DNA of 64,000 nt from Brienomyrus brachyistius (taxonomy: Eukaryota > Chordata > Actinopteri > Osteoglossiformes > Mormyridae). A model generated the notes under the pieces. The model searched no databases. It saw only the letters and a program-made list of their open reading frames with translations, and had not been told where the DNA came from. Positions 12,450 through 26,600 of this stretch are shown here, one piece after another. Position 1 is the first letter of the stretch. Every line of letters starts with the position of its first letter. The position numbers and the translations under genes are program-made. The stretch covers positions 8,254,435 through 8,318,434 of the forward strand of contig NC_064538.1 in the NCBI RefSeq assembly GCF_023856365.1, given 5' to 3'.

Positions 12450-15335
12450 GTTTTCAACATTTTGGACATCCGATTCTTGCCAGAACATTCCCACCAACAG
12501 CGACTGTCATCCTCAGAGTGCTGCACAGCACCAACTTATTCCAGTTGGACCTCTGATTCTTGTCTGTGTGTTTTCTGGCTTTGATTGCCTTCTTATTACT
12601 GACCTTTTGCCTGTACTCGTGTTTGACCTTGTTTTTCTTTTCTGCTTCTTGAACACGACACGTGCTTCCATATTACACATCAACTAGTTCTACACTCGGG
12701 TCCTCTCAGGGCATTCATTACATAATACTTTGCCTGTTTTATAGATGCAGCTGAGGTGGAACGGAGGCTGACATGGCAAAAGGATGAAATGAAATGCCAC
12801 CGCTTTGGTGACCATGTATTGACGTTGCCTCGATTCCCCACTACAAACTGAGCTTACCTGTTGTGGAGACAAACAAGACCTGGAAAGGCTTATGCAGATG
12901 TTGGTGGCGGTGAACAGGTTGCGAAGGAGACCAACCCGAACCCCAGTGTTGCTTGTATCACGGGTGTCAAGCCCTGAGGAGGAGAAACCTGAGCCAATGC
13001 AACTTGGAAGTCCTATCAGCCCTGAGGAATGGCAAAGGTGGCTCCAGCACCAAATTTGTTTGAACTGTGGAGAGGCTGATCATCTCCATACCTGCAGCCC
13101 AGTCTGTCCTGCACAATGCATTTGAGTGAACTTCTGCCGTAATCAGTGTCTGTCACAGTCAATTTACTGTCCAACTGTGCTATGCAACTTTTTGTTTATC
13201 TGTTTCAGACTTAATCGATTCAGGACCTGTGGGTAATTTTATGAGCACCACTGGGGCTTGTAAACAAGGGGTCCCTTTATTCAGCATCATTCCACCTTTG
13301 TCTGTCTGGGGGCTGGATGGGAAACCATGTTTCCCACCAAACCCAGCCCATCACCATGCATTCAGGAGTCCTCCATTGCAAACAGATCCAATTTTTAGTC
13401 TTACACACTTTCCATGACCTGGTTTGAATACATGTAGTTTTTCAGTTGCCTGTAGGAGAGCCCACAAGTCTTGGACCCCATGCTGATTCCTCCTTGAATA
13501 TACCCCTTACCACGATGTGTTCAGTCCCACCAAAGGCTCCTGCCTCCTGCTCCTGCCACATCAGACTTGTGATTGTGCCATCAGTCTGCGATTCAGTGCA
13601 ACGCCCCCTTGAGGTAGGATCTGCCCTTTGTTTATTCCCAAAAACCATCGTATAGATGAGTACATCAAAGAAGCCCTTGTGCTAGGCATCATCAGGTCTT
13701 CAACCTCTCCCACAGTATCTTGATTCTTTTTCGAAAAGAAGGATGGTGGCCTTCGCTCTTACATTGATTGTTGTGTCCTCAGTAACATCACTGTGGAATA
13801 TAGATACCTAACACCATTACTTTCAGGTTCAGCAGGCCACTATTTTTTACCTAATTGGGCTAGAGAAGTTCCTACAATCTCACCTGAATCGAGAAGGAGA
13901 TGAATAGAAGACCTCTCTGTAACCACTAGGAGATACTATGAGTACCAGGCATTTACAGATGCTTTACAGATTAGCCAGTGCTTCAGCTGTCTTCCAAACA
14001 TCCAATCTGAGATATGATCAGTGAGTTTTTAACAGTCAACATTGATGATTTGCTTATTTACTCCCTGGACCAGGTGTCACATAGATGTCATGTTACCCAA
14101 GTGCTTCAGAGACCTGTTTGCCAAAACAGAAAAATGTGAGTTCCACCACCAGATAATTTCTTTCTTGGGTTATGTTGTAGGACCAGGAGAAGTACAGATG
14201 GAGGAGCAAGGTACAGTCAGTGCAAGACTGGCTAACTCCAACCATTGTAAAGGAACTGCAAAGATTCCTAGACTCTGTGAATTTTTACAGGAAATTCAAC
14301 TGGAAGTTCACCTCTACTGCAACCCCTCTAACCACTATGACCAAGCAAAAGTCCTGACGATTCACCTTGACAGGGGAGGCATAAGCCGCCTTTCAAGAAT
14401 TTGAGACACTTTTAGCTCGGCCCCGATTTTCAAGCAACCCGTTTCCACTCTGTCCTTCACGGTTGAGGTAGATTCATCAGAGGTATGAATCAGAACTCTG
14501 ACCTTGCAATGCCATCGTTTGCCTTCCATGTGCTCATCAAACCACAGTTACTGAGACCATCCTGTCTTTCTCTGTCGTGGTAGCTATGGTACATTGAGAA
14601 ATCATGGACTTACTCCAAGACACCCACCAGACAGACCCCGGTCCTCTGGACACTCAAGTGGGAAAGCAGTACATACCTTTGGTAATTCATGCCCAGTCAT
14701 TCTATTGGTACACATCTTGTTGAACTCTGTCACCCTGGAATAACCTGGACACTGAACCTCCTTTCCTGTAAGTTCTGCTGACCATCGATGATAGGTGATC
14801 TTCATTATTATGTACTTTCTTGTCCTGTGTGTGTTTGTCGCCAATCAAAGCCCTGGAACAACTACAGATTCCCCAAAGATCACGGTCCCATATTGCCAGG
14901 TCTTCTGGGTCTTTGGGATTCCATAAGACATTGTGACAGATCGCAGACCCCAGGTCATGTCCAGGGTCTGGAAGGCCTTTTGATTGGGGGGGTCTCATTA
15001 AGTTTATCCTCTGGACACCATCACCTGAACCAGGTGATAGGTTGTGTCACCTGTTTTTTTCGACACTTTGGACTTCCGATCCTTGCCTGTGTGTTTCTCT
15101 GGTTTTGGTTACTTTGCTGATTGCCTTGCCGTCACCGACCTTCGGCATTCACCTGCCTTTTACCTTTCGGACTCTGTTTTTGTCTTGCTTCCCTTTTCTG
15201 CTTCACTGGTTTTGACCCTGACTGTTGTTTACCACGACTTATCATTCCATGTTAAACACCAACCAGCTCTGCACTTGGATCCTCTCACTGTGTTCATTAC
15301 AGTAACTCTGACCCCCTCACTGTGTTCATTACAGT
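12450..15335 (+). mobile_element. decayed Ty3-type LTR retrotransposon with LTR remnants
   Basis: Order of remnants on the + strand: LTR-like segment (about 12450-12720); gag tail with a degraded zinc knuckle (CLNCGEADHLHTC, 12892-13125); reverse transcriptase start (KKDGGLRSYID, about 13740); RT catalytic block (NIDDLLIYS, about 14038), with FLGYVV in a neighbouring frame at about 14160; an RNase H-proximal stretch; integrase zinc-binding remnant (CPVC, about 14826); and a second LTR-like segment (about 15050-15310). The two LTR segments share the order GGACTTCCGATCCTTGCC-like start, CTGTGTGTTT, TTTTCTGCTTC, a TCTGCACT/TCTACACT stretch and TTCATTACA. Stops, frameshifts and large deletions interrupt every domain. 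The element is far shorter than an intact Ty3 copy and cannot be functional. Confidence 0.8.
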
Positions 15336-15389
15336 AACTCTCACTGAGCACCCTCATTTCACAATTTGCTTTTCTTGCTGACTACTATT

Positions 15390-15534
15390 TGTGCCCTTGA
15401 GAGGTAAAGTGGGCTATCCCACATTTTTGACCCCTACCACCTTTTTATTGAATGTTTTCAATTGGATAAGTTGGAGCTCATTTTCTCAAAACTTTGTTTT
15501 TGTGGGATAGCCCACTTTACCTCTCAAGGGCACA
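15390..15534. mobile_element. foldback element with 34-bp perfect inverted repeats
   Basis: The arm at 15390-15423 (starting TGTGCCCTTGAGAGGTAAAG) is the exact reverse complement of 15501-15534, with a 77-bp spacer. ATTT lies on both outer sides (15387-15390 and 15534-15537), compatible with a short target duplication. The perfect pairing in otherwise decayed DNA points to a young insertion or to ongoing sequence homogenisation. The transcript could fold into a long hairpin. No superfamily could be assigned. Confidence 0.75.
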
Positions 15535-15539
15535 TTTAG

Positions 15540-17082
15540 GTTTTATTGAATGATATAATTTTATTACGTTTTGAAATACTGATTTCAAAAATTATATTTA
15601 AAGCATATAAAAGCACAGTAAACATATCCATTAATATGGCATTTCACAAACTACACATGTTTCATATTTGTTTTTAGCAAAAATTGTGAAAAAATAGACC
15701 TAATTTAAATACTTGGCTGACAATTGCAAGAGTTAAATAGCTCTACATATTTGTAATGAGTCTTTTTTGCTATTTAATAATTTAAAATTAATGTATACAA
15801 AATAGTTACGTATTTGAAGATTTTAAAACTAGATTATGACATGTATTATATAACATTAACAGATGTACTTTGTGATGTCATTATATGACTTTTTAGTCAT
15901 TGCAGAGCTAAAATGTGTTTATATCCTTTTTATATTGTTGTTCTGTACGAATAAGCTATTTGGTTTACAGTTTACAGATTAACACTTTTAGGTATTTTTC
16001 AGCAGCTTTACATCAGACTGAGAGAAGTGTATAAAATTTGACTACTCTATGATAACTGTGAATAACAGTCACAAGTTACAAACATTGTATTTGCTGAAAT
16101 TGCCATGCAACAAACATTAATTTATAGAACATGACAATATTAATTGAAAACTGCACATTTTTAGTCCCCGAGCAGCTGCCTACCATAGACATCATGCATG
16201 AGTGAAACGTATCATACTTGACCTCACTGAGGGCTCTTCCTGAAACCGGATGAAGGTCACAGTCAATCTGACTAGATGGGTGAGCCCTTAATGTGCTGAT
16301 CTTTCTTCATCGGTCATCCAGGTACTCATCACCTCATCCCAGCTGTGACGTCAGCAGAGGTGCCACACAGCCACCCACTCAGCAGAGGCAAAACCTGGCT
16401 TGATCAGTGGAGCGCAGCGTCCGTGAGCGATTAGATTTCAGCGCGGCCACTTTGACTCCGAACAGCATTCACTGTTGCCATGTGATTAAAACAGAGGGTC
16501 ACTGAAAAGAGACATCAGACCCCGTCGGAAATGACCACTTATTGTAATTGTCGATAGATGCGGGGTGATGTTACACCTACAACTGAACCTCAATGCTACT
16601 TTTATCTGGGTGCAGGTTTACACAGAGATGTACATTCTGTCCTCCTAGTGCCCCAGACACCGATTAAAAGGGAGGAGCCTTGAACAATTAAGAACCACAA
16701 TTTTCTGGTGGGTGTGCTTATGTATATGTTTGGTTTAGAAAGAGACTTTCTTTCCTGCACTACTTAACAAAACGCCTTGAGCGGTAGGACCCAGAAGACC
16801 TTTAAAATCTATCAACACTCTTGGACAAGCACACCTCAAGAGACCTCAGCCAAAAAGGGCGTAAGAACCTTTCCAGAGCGATTCAGCCGCGCTCTACAGA
16901 AGCTTAACGCTAAACCCATTTAAATTAGCTTCTGACACCTAACCGGAAAGTAGAATGGGTCTTCTTGCCAGAACTTTTCATATAAGAGGTCTTAGTAACT
17001 TTTCTTTGTAACACTTGACATGACAATGTTTCTTGCGACAACGCGTTGAAAGTGATTGAAGAGAATCGTCCGGGAGCGCAAG
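15540..17082. other. slc26a10 upstream region
   Basis: AT-rich to about 16150, then of higher complexity. No convincing TATA box or transcription start could be placed. An in-frame TGA at 17053-17055 lies 27 bases before the slc26a10 start codon and fixes that start. Confidence 0.45.
16346..16353. promoter_or_regulatory. perfect cAMP-response element palindrome
   Basis: TGACGTCA is the full 8-bp CRE palindrome bound by CREB/ATF proteins. It lies 730 bases upstream of the slc26a10 start codon. Function is inferred from the motif and position only. Confidence 0.35.
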
Positions 17083-17645
17083 ATGAGCGCATCAGTAGCC
17101 GTATGTAGGAATATCTACACGGAGGATCGGTTCAGGCAGTTGTATGGTACTGAAGGCAAGGGCAGGCGCAGTGAACGACTGCGGGAAAAACTGGCCAAGA
17201 GGTGCAGGTGCTCGCGGGCGGCGTGCCTCCACCTGCTGAGAGAGCGGGTCCCCATTTTCAGCTGGCTGCCCAAATACAGGCTGAGAAAGTGGATATTAGG
17301 AGATACGATAGCAGGATTAACTGTTGGCATCCTTCACATACCTCAAGGTGCGTTGGATTGATCCCTTTGTCACATAATTAATCGGTAAATTAATTTGAGA
17401 TTGTTGTTTATTTATGCTGAAATCATTTTAATACTTAACTGAGAACGGAATGCTCGGCGCAGTAAAATTTATACATATTATATGTAAATTGTTATCAGAT
17501 TGTTTATTATTTAGATAAAGATGTATTTCACAATATTTCACAAATATTAATAACGATTATTCCTGCAAACACCCATTAATTCTGTCAGGCCAGTTACAGG
17601 AGGTATATTAGTTTGAGGTCACTTATAATAATGTATGTACTTTAA

Positions 17646-17687
<42 letters not shown>

Positions 17688-20600
17688 ACTACTACTTTTT
17701 TTACGTTTTTACTTTGGTCTGTATTCGTAGTTCATTCACAGCGATCATACGATGAAAATAATTACTGTTAGCGGAGATGGCAATTACGTAACATTTCACA
17801 TGTAAAGAACGTTCGCAGTCTTATTTTTTGAGACTTAATACATGATTATTTTTATCTTTAAATATAATAATATCATGCAATTACTTGATCTATTTTCCTT
17901 TGATAAAATTAATTTTAACAGACGGGTTTGAATGTATTCCCTCATTTAATTATTTTAATTAGTTCATTTCATTTGACGCCTTTTTCAATTACAGGACACA
18001 TTACGGTCCCTGTACATGGTACCTAAAATGTATTTTATAATGAAAAAAACTGTGTAAATACATTTGCATGACTATACTACTTGGAACAGGTGCATGTGAA
18101 ATTGGTACCCATACTGTCTTCATTTTTAATAACTGCTTAGAAAACACATATATAGTAAGTTTGGGTCATGTGCTTGTGGGAAGTTCAGGAGCTTTGGTCT
18201 GTGCATCAGAGTCAGATTCCATCCTCTGTAGATGCTTCTTCAGCACCTTTATCTGCTCCTGAATAATTGCCGGTTGTTGCCCTAATAGGAGAATCAGCGC
18301 ATCTCCTACAGTGTTCCTCAACCAAGGAAATGGCCAGTGCCAGATGAACCAGATATTCTCAATAAACTTAATTAATCTGCCGTGTTTAGAAATCGAAATG
18401 GAGATTAATGCATAAAAGTGACCAGGACCAGTTAGTTACTATGGTGATCTATGTAATTTTCAATGAAGATACTTGTGGGTTTGGTTGAGATACATACGGC
18501 TGTTAACTGAGTCATATTTTTGATCTACGTTATATGTGTTGGCATAAGTGTGTCTCATAACTGAAAACGTATCAAATGTACTATTAATTAGAAAATACTG
18601 TACAGACAAGTTTACTTTATACACCCACAGATAAAACAATACTAAATCTCAAAGAAAAATTCGTTATTATTTACAAGCCTAGTTAAATATAAAACTCACA
18701 GATCACGCACTGTAATATGATGATTTTGGTGTCGGTCTCTGTGTCCTGTGTTGTATATCAGGTGGTTTACAACGACAGAGCTGTGACGTAGACTGTCTTG
18801 TGGAGATAGATTTGACTGACTGACTGATGAAATGAGCCTCACCTCTATGCCCCTTCCCTTTGTACAGGAATGGCATTTGCCCTGCTGACTTCAGTAGCCC
18901 CCATTTACGGCCTCTACACGTCTTTCTTTCCAGTCATCCTCTACATGCTCTTCGGCACGGGTCACCATGTCTCCACAGGTCAGCACAGCTGTGCCATGTG
19001 TCTCTGTGTGTGTGCATGTAGATGTGTGAGCTACACAAGTATCCATGTAGGACAGGTCAGTCTTAGAGGTGATGGCCTGGGACGCCAACTTCTGAGGGGT
19101 CACCAGTGTCGCCCCACTCCCCACCCTCAGGACCAGCTTCACCACTGCCCCCCTCACCCCCTCCACCCCGAGCTTCAGGTGTATGTATCTGTGCATTGAG
19201 GTTCTTGTACATTTCTAAGTACAACAGTAAGTACGTGGAATATATAGAGCAGATATATGCGTAATTTTCGAATGACAACATGTCATTTAACCCTGAATTT
19301 GAGTATTAAGTCCCCTGATAAGAGTCAGTGTTCATTATGCTATGTATGCACACACCTCGACACAAAATGGGCCAAATCATAACATTAAGCAGTTTGGCTT
19401 TACTCCATTCCCCCCCCCCAGGAGTGCAATATATGTTTACTTATGTAGACATGCATAAATGAAAAACTGTATATGGAATGCAATATACGCCGTGCATTCT
19501 GCTTGCTTAAAGGCTGTATTAAGTTGTTCTGCGCCTGTCTATGTGTGCGAGTCAGGTACCTTTGCTGTGCTGAGCCTAATGACCGGCTCTGTGGTGGAAC
19601 AGCTGGTCCCCACACCTCTGCAGCTGAACAGCAGCAGCACGGAAGAGGCAGACTTCGAGGCGCAGAGGATCGGCGTGGCCTCCGCGATCGCCTTCCTGTC
19701 TGGAGTTATGATGGTAGGAATGTGCGCAGTGGCGCCGATCTGACTCTCCAGCCCCTCCGAGGGCCAATGAACACGGTGTCCTGCTTTCACTGCTGTTTAA
19801 TTGACATCTGTGTAAAGCTGACAAAGAAATAATGTTTCCTTTCTGTTCCCAATCCACATCACCCCGACTCCCCTAGATCTGTATGTTTTGTCTGCAGCTG
19901 GGCTTTCTGTCTACGTACCTGTCAGAGCCGATAGTTAAAGCCTTCACGAGCGCCGCTGCCTTCCATGTTACCATCTCCCAGCTGCAGAGCATGCTGGGAC
20001 TCAGGCTGCCTCGCTCCACGGGGACCTTCTCTCTCTTCAAGGTGAGGCTGCTACAGCAAGGATTGGTTTTCACAAAGTTTGCTGCTTCAGTGTTTGTAGA
20101 TCTTTTTGTCAGATGTTTCTTTGGTATACTGAAGTATAATTGCAAGCATTTCATAAGAGTCGAAGTCTTTTACGGACAATCGCATTACGTTTATGCAAAG
20201 ATATTTGCAGTGTTTTTCAAGACTACTGCAGTTTGCAGTCAGTCAACTACTGGGTCAAATCCTGACTGATGGCAGCCCATTCTTACATAATTAATGCTTG
20301 GAGTTTGTCAGAAGTTGTGGGTTTTTGTTTGTACACCCCCTTTTGAGGATTGACCAGAAGTTCTCAATTAGATTAAGGTCTGGGGAGCTTCCTGGCCATG
20401 GACCCCAAAATATCAATGTTGGGTCCATGGTCATGTTCATTTTCATGGCAAGGAGGGAATTCATCTCATCACTCTTGGCATAATCTTCTGGAGTTTATGC
20501 AAACTGCCATCATAAAAACTGAGACAGCAGACTTTGTGAAAGTTAATATTTGTGTCTTTCTCACGACTTCTGCTCATGGCTGTACAAGGTGGAATAGCAC

Positions 20601-23600
20601 CCAGGTGTTACTTCAGTATGTACCAGATAGCTGGCAAAAGGCTACATGATGATACAAAGATACTGAATTAGTAGGAATATGATGGCCAGTCCTGTAATTC
20701 CTATTATACCAGTTGTGACAATCAAGACAGGGCATTTTAGCTGTAACCTGCTGGGGGTTAAGGGCCTTGCTGAATGGTCCACAGGCAGGTTCTGCTAAGG
20801 CCACAGCGTGAGCTAACAACCTTCTGTTCACCAGCACAGAGGCTTAGCTCGCTGAGCCACTCACCCCCCCCCCCCCCCCAGCAATAAGGGGACAGAAGCA
20901 GAATCAGAATCATTTTATTTACCTTGAATCATATAAAGTTTCCCCATAAGAAAATGAGAAACTTCAAAATAACTGTTGATAAGGAACATTGCTTGATAGC
21001 ACACATCAGCTTTACATATCAGATAAATTACCGCTATTACAAACAATAATATGACAGTCTCTTAAAAATTAACAATCTCTGCCCAGCAAATGCGCAGCGG
21101 TTTTGATTGAGTTAGTGCAGCACAGCACGTGCTACTATTGCAGCAAAATTATGGAAATTTCAAAGGAGACTTGAAGTGTAGGTGAAAATAATGACAGCTC
21201 AGCTGCCAAAACATCTTTTACTGTGGACAAACATGGTAAAAAGGTGTCGGTGGTGTGGTGGTACTTTGGCAATTTTATGTCCAACACTCAACAGACTGGT
21301 ACCATGAACTCTGCTGAGAACTTGTGCCAACTAAAACTCGAAACACTGCCAGCCAATTTCATCACCAGAAGCTTTGCCATTCGGCAGAACATTCAGAATG
21401 CATGTGCTTCCAGTCACAGACACCAGCAATTACGGTTTCTACTTTCACTCTGAAGAAAGGGGAGGTGCCACTCCCCAGGTCCCTGAAAATGAATCAAAAA
21501 AGAAAGTTGTGAAATATGGGACAAGTTGTGTCCCATATTGGTTCAAAACAGAATGATCCCATAAAAATACGGGACAGGTAACAGCAATGTCAAATCTGTC
21601 CCCTGGAATGAGCAACGAGGCAGTCAAAAAAAAACACCTACCAATAAATTGTACTGTCCGCTCATGACTGGTGTTACGCCCATTGGCTACATTTTATTTG
21701 CAATCTGAATTATACTGTGAAGACTGCTGATGTCGACTGATATGAAGAAATTACAGCGATAAAACATTTAGCCATACCAGCCAACCCTACATACTGTCTA
21801 GTAAATAAATAGAAATACAATACATAGATTCAGGATAAATAAGAGAGATAGAGAATAAAAAAATGTGCTTCACTAAAAAAGCAAACATGCAGGCATATAA
21901 ATAATGGTGAGATGACAAGATGTGGGGTATAGACAGTTTGAGGGGTGTGCAAATAAGCATTGAGTCAGTAGGAGTATATGCAGTGCATAAGGATTTGCTA
22001 TAGTCTTATAACAAATAAATACTAATGCCTTGAGATACATACAGTATAAAATGATATTGTTGTAATGGGAGGCTGTGTTACTGGAGTAAACATCCTGTGC
22101 TGATGACAGACCCTGGGCTCCGTGCTGGAGAACCTGCCCCTGACCAACCTGGCCGAACTCCTGATCTCCCTTGTCTGCCTGGTTGTCCTCGTGCCCGTGA
22201 AGGAGCTGAACACGCGGTTCCGGCACCGCCTGCGTACACCCATACCGGTGGAGATCCTCACTGTGAGTCTGACGCCCCGTGTGTCTGCTCTGGGAGAAAC
22301 GGTGGTGCCACTTCAATGAGCAAGGTGCTCGGCCCTGTGAATCTCATCGCTTCAGCACTTAATTACCAGCCCGACATTGGCGCGTGATGAATTTGTCAGA
22401 AATACAAAGAGTGACAGGATTAAAAAGGGTTTTACGTTAGACTGTGTTTTACCACATTATGTACCGATTCTTGGTCTGATACTCAGAGTAGGAAAACAGA
22501 TTTCCCCTGTCAGATGAACATAGTAACTGTTTCGGTTTAATTATCAAAACATCATCAAGAATGGTGACCTTCTGGTTAAAATTATAAGCTTAAACCCAAA
22601 TAAATAATACCTGTTTTTCTGGGTAACACCCAGTGTTCCCGGACTCTCTAAGCTCTGCATCATATATAAGTAGGTAGCTATGCTTTATGCTCTTGCCAGG
22701 TTATCTAAACAAGCATCAGTATCACCCTGGGCCTGTTGTTTTTGCTTCCCACCGCAGGTTATCACCGCCACAGCAGTTGCTTATGCTTTTTCATTGGATT
22801 CAAGATACGACATTGAGATAGTGGGGCCCATTCCAGCAGGGTAATCATTTTTAAGGTTTTCCACATAACCGTAAGTTATTTAGAAAGTGGGTTTATAAAT
22901 TTTTACCCAAATATTTTTGGACATTGTGAAAAAGTACAACTGTGAGTCCAGGGTCAACCACAGGCATAGATTATTGGGGATGGGAGGGTTGTAGCCTCCC
23001 ACCCACCTCCCCCCAATATTCAAAATCAGTCAATAACAACCCCCATTAAATGGGAGGAGACCTCAACCCCCCCCCCCCCCCCCCCCCCCCCAATGCTCAA
23101 TCCAAAGTTATGCCCTTGGGGCCAACTCTGCCTAAGAAATTTACAAATGAGAGGAGGCCATCAAGTTCATTTGGGGAGAACGAATATCTCAGAGTTGTTA
23201 AAATCTTATCTAGCTCTGATTTAAAGGAACCCAGGGTTTTAGCTTGCGCTACACTAGCAGGAAGACTATTCCATACTCTAACTACACGCTGTGTAAAGAA
23301 GTCTTTTTTCAAATTCAGTTTAAAATGTTCTCCTGCTAATTTACACTTATGGCTATGAGTTCTAGTATTTAAACTAAAATTAAAGTAGCCACTTGGTTGA
23401 ACAGCATCCAGACCTGTTAGAATCTTATATACCTGGATCATGTCCCCCCTTAGTCTCCTTTGCTCGAGGTTAAACAGATTCAGCTCAGCTAACTTCTCCT
23501 CATAGGACATTCCTCTAAGACCAGGAATCATTCTCGTAACCCTACATTAAACCTTTTCCAAGGCAGCAATGGAGACCAAACCTGCACGCAATACTTTACT

Positions 23601-26600
23601 TGGGAATCCCCTGTACTCAGCCTATTAATGATCATTTCCCCTCCTCCACAACCCAGAAAATTTGGGGGCCAGCGGTAACTGCCTGTTCTGCCTATAGCTG
23701 TAACCGGCCCTGTTTGGGTCCTTATTGTGAGACTTAGCTGAAAATAAACTGTTTTTAAAACTGGCTTTGATTGTGCTTGTAGCTTCCCGCAGCCTCGGCT
23801 GCCTGCTCTGGATAAGCTTCCGCTGGTTGCTGGAGACACCGTCGCCATAACCTTCGTGGGCTATGCCGTGTCTGTGTCACTGGCCATGATATACGCAGAC
23901 AAGCATGGATACTCAATACATCCCAACCAGGTACAGCCAGAGCCACACAGTCCCACACTAGCAAGTTCTAGAGAAGTCAAGCTTCATGCCTGTGCATTTG
24001 TGTTCCAGGAACTTCTGGCACATGGAATCTCCAACACTGTGTCCTCCCTTTTCACCTGCTTCCCTAGCTCAGCCACTCTGGCTACTACCAACATCCTGGA
24101 TAGTGCAGGGGGATACACACAGGTAGATCTTTCTACTTTCTTTCGTTACCTTTTCCAACCCTTCAAACTGATTTTTTGACCCTCCTTGTTAAAAAACAAG
24201 AAATGAACGGAGAATCACAATAACTGACCATTTAGCTACAAAGTTGCAAGTGCCAACGCCAAGAGAACCATTTTGCACTGATCAAAGTGATTTGCAGATA
24301 CAACTTACCCATCAGTCCTGTCATATTTATAGACATTTCCCTGAAGATGCTACAGAAGTTAATCTTCCCACTGATTTGGTCTCGTTTAGTAGATGATGTC
24401 AAGTAATCCTGCAGCATGACTTTATAAGTCCAGAAATAATGCCATTTCTTAAATCTGAATTGTCTAAATTTGAATGTGATTTTCCTTCTTTGTCTCTAGC
24501 TGTCAGGCTTGTTCACTAGCATGGTGGTGCTAATTGTGCTGCTGTTAATTGGCCCCCTCTTCCACTTCCTGCCAAAGGTAGGATCCTAGACGACAGAAGA
24601 CTTGGGAGTGTTTATGTGAAAGAGAAAGATGGAAAAAGAGCTTGTTTGTCAGTCCAGCTGACTGACAAATACCTGCTGTTTCCTGTTGTCTTCACAGGCA
24701 GTGCTTGCCTGCATAAACGTCACCAGCTTGAGGCAAATGTTCCTGCAGTTTAAGGATCTGCCAGATCTGTGGAGAATAAGCAAGATTGATTTTGTACGGG
24801 CCTCCTGCTCCATGCATTAACACACAGATACACAGGCTCCCACCTTGTTGGGGAAACTTACATCTTTCCTATGTGGTTGAAGGTGGTGTGGCTAGTGACC
24901 TGGTTGTCAGTGGTGGTCCTCAACGTTGATCTGGGCCTAGCTATTGGTGTTGTCTTCTCCATGGTGACAGTCATCTGCCGGACGCAGAGGTGAGTGGTGG
25001 GCCAGCGTCATGTGATGTAGTTACATATCATGGCCACAACGAGCAGAGGGGCAGTGTTGCCTTTGTAATGCACTGCAACCCATGTGACTTCTTTCAGGGC
25101 TGACTGCTCAGTGCTGGGAAGGGCTTCAAACACGGAGATCTACAGGTCCATTGAGAATCACAGCAAGGTGAAAGCACATCGTTTGACTCTCCTTTCCATC
25201 TTTGCATCACTAATAAAGCTTCAGTATGTGTGGCTTGTTGTGATGCCACCTGACCGACAACATAATTACTGAATTACTTCAATGGTAACTATGAAATGTT
25301 AGGAGTCATTCATAGCTACATAAATCCTTAATCAAATGCAGTTATTTTGCAAATTGAATGTTTGATGATCACTAACCAATCTTAAAGTTACTTACAAGAT
25401 TATATGGTAATCATCTGATGAAGAAACGTTTTGAACTTACACTTATTGAAGCCCTTAATTTTAACTTTCATAATTTAAGGAAACTAGTCAAATTTAGTGA
25501 GCTAGTGGCATTTTATTTAGTACATAATGTACATAATTTTATACATAATGCACACAGTGGATATAGTTAATTAAGTAAATGTTGCTGTGGCATGTTGTGA
25601 ATTCTTGAACAATAATACAGTTCAGTAACTGCGTACTAAATAAATGTCAGTATTTACCATAACATGCATAGAGGTACAAGCCTGTGACTCATTTATTAAA
25701 GGGTCTCTCAGTACCTTTAAAGGGAAGCACTTTAGAAGGTTTAGGCAAAAGAAGGAAGTGCTTAGGCAATGCCATCCGCCCTCCTCTGCACATGCCCGTT
25801 TGCCACACTGGGTGAGGGACCTGCCCACTGCCTCAGTATAGTCACTTCAGCATATAATCACTTACTGACCATCGCAGAGAAACTCAGTTGGTTTTTCAAT
25901 TTGTCCCTTTGTGTCTCTCAGTGCTGCGAGGTGCCCGGAGTGAAGATCTTGACCTACAATGGGCCCATATATTATGGAAACCGTAGTTTCTTGCGGGAGG
26001 CCATGACTCGGTTGCTGAGCCTGACACCGGAGAGGATCCGGAGCATAGAGAAAGCGAGGAAGGCTCGCGAGGGAAGGGACAGAGATGCCATCCCCACTGT
26101 GGTCAGATTCTCCTACTTATATCCACTGGAATCTAGACTGTTTAGGGAAGTTCTGTTGGGTTAAGCTAATGATCAAAAGTTTGCACAAGTACTTTAAAAT
26201 AACCAAATGTGATTATGAATTTTTTTTTTCATCTTACTCACTTATAACATCATTCTGTGTCATTCAGGAAAGTGGAGTAGCTAATACATCTTTTTCGTCT
26301 GAAAATGAATTCTTCAAATCAGGTGAGTTGAGCTGACTTGTAAATATTATAATTATATTCTTTAAAAAGGGCATATATTTAATAGTATGCATCGATCCTA
26401 AAAAAAATTGATTCCATGGATAACAAATATGGTTTTTATATTTTTCTTGTTTTCATTTATTTCATGGAATTGCACACAGTTTTCAACTCCAGAATGTACT
26501 GATATGATTTACTCTGGCCCTGGACAGACAATACTGCTGACAGTGAGGTTCAGGTGGTGCTCATTGACTGCAGCAGTGTGAATTTTGTTGATGTTGCTGG

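Noticed and set aside
21873..22316. 147-codon minus-strand frame
   Set aside because: Shadow of slc26a10 exon 5 on the opposite strand.
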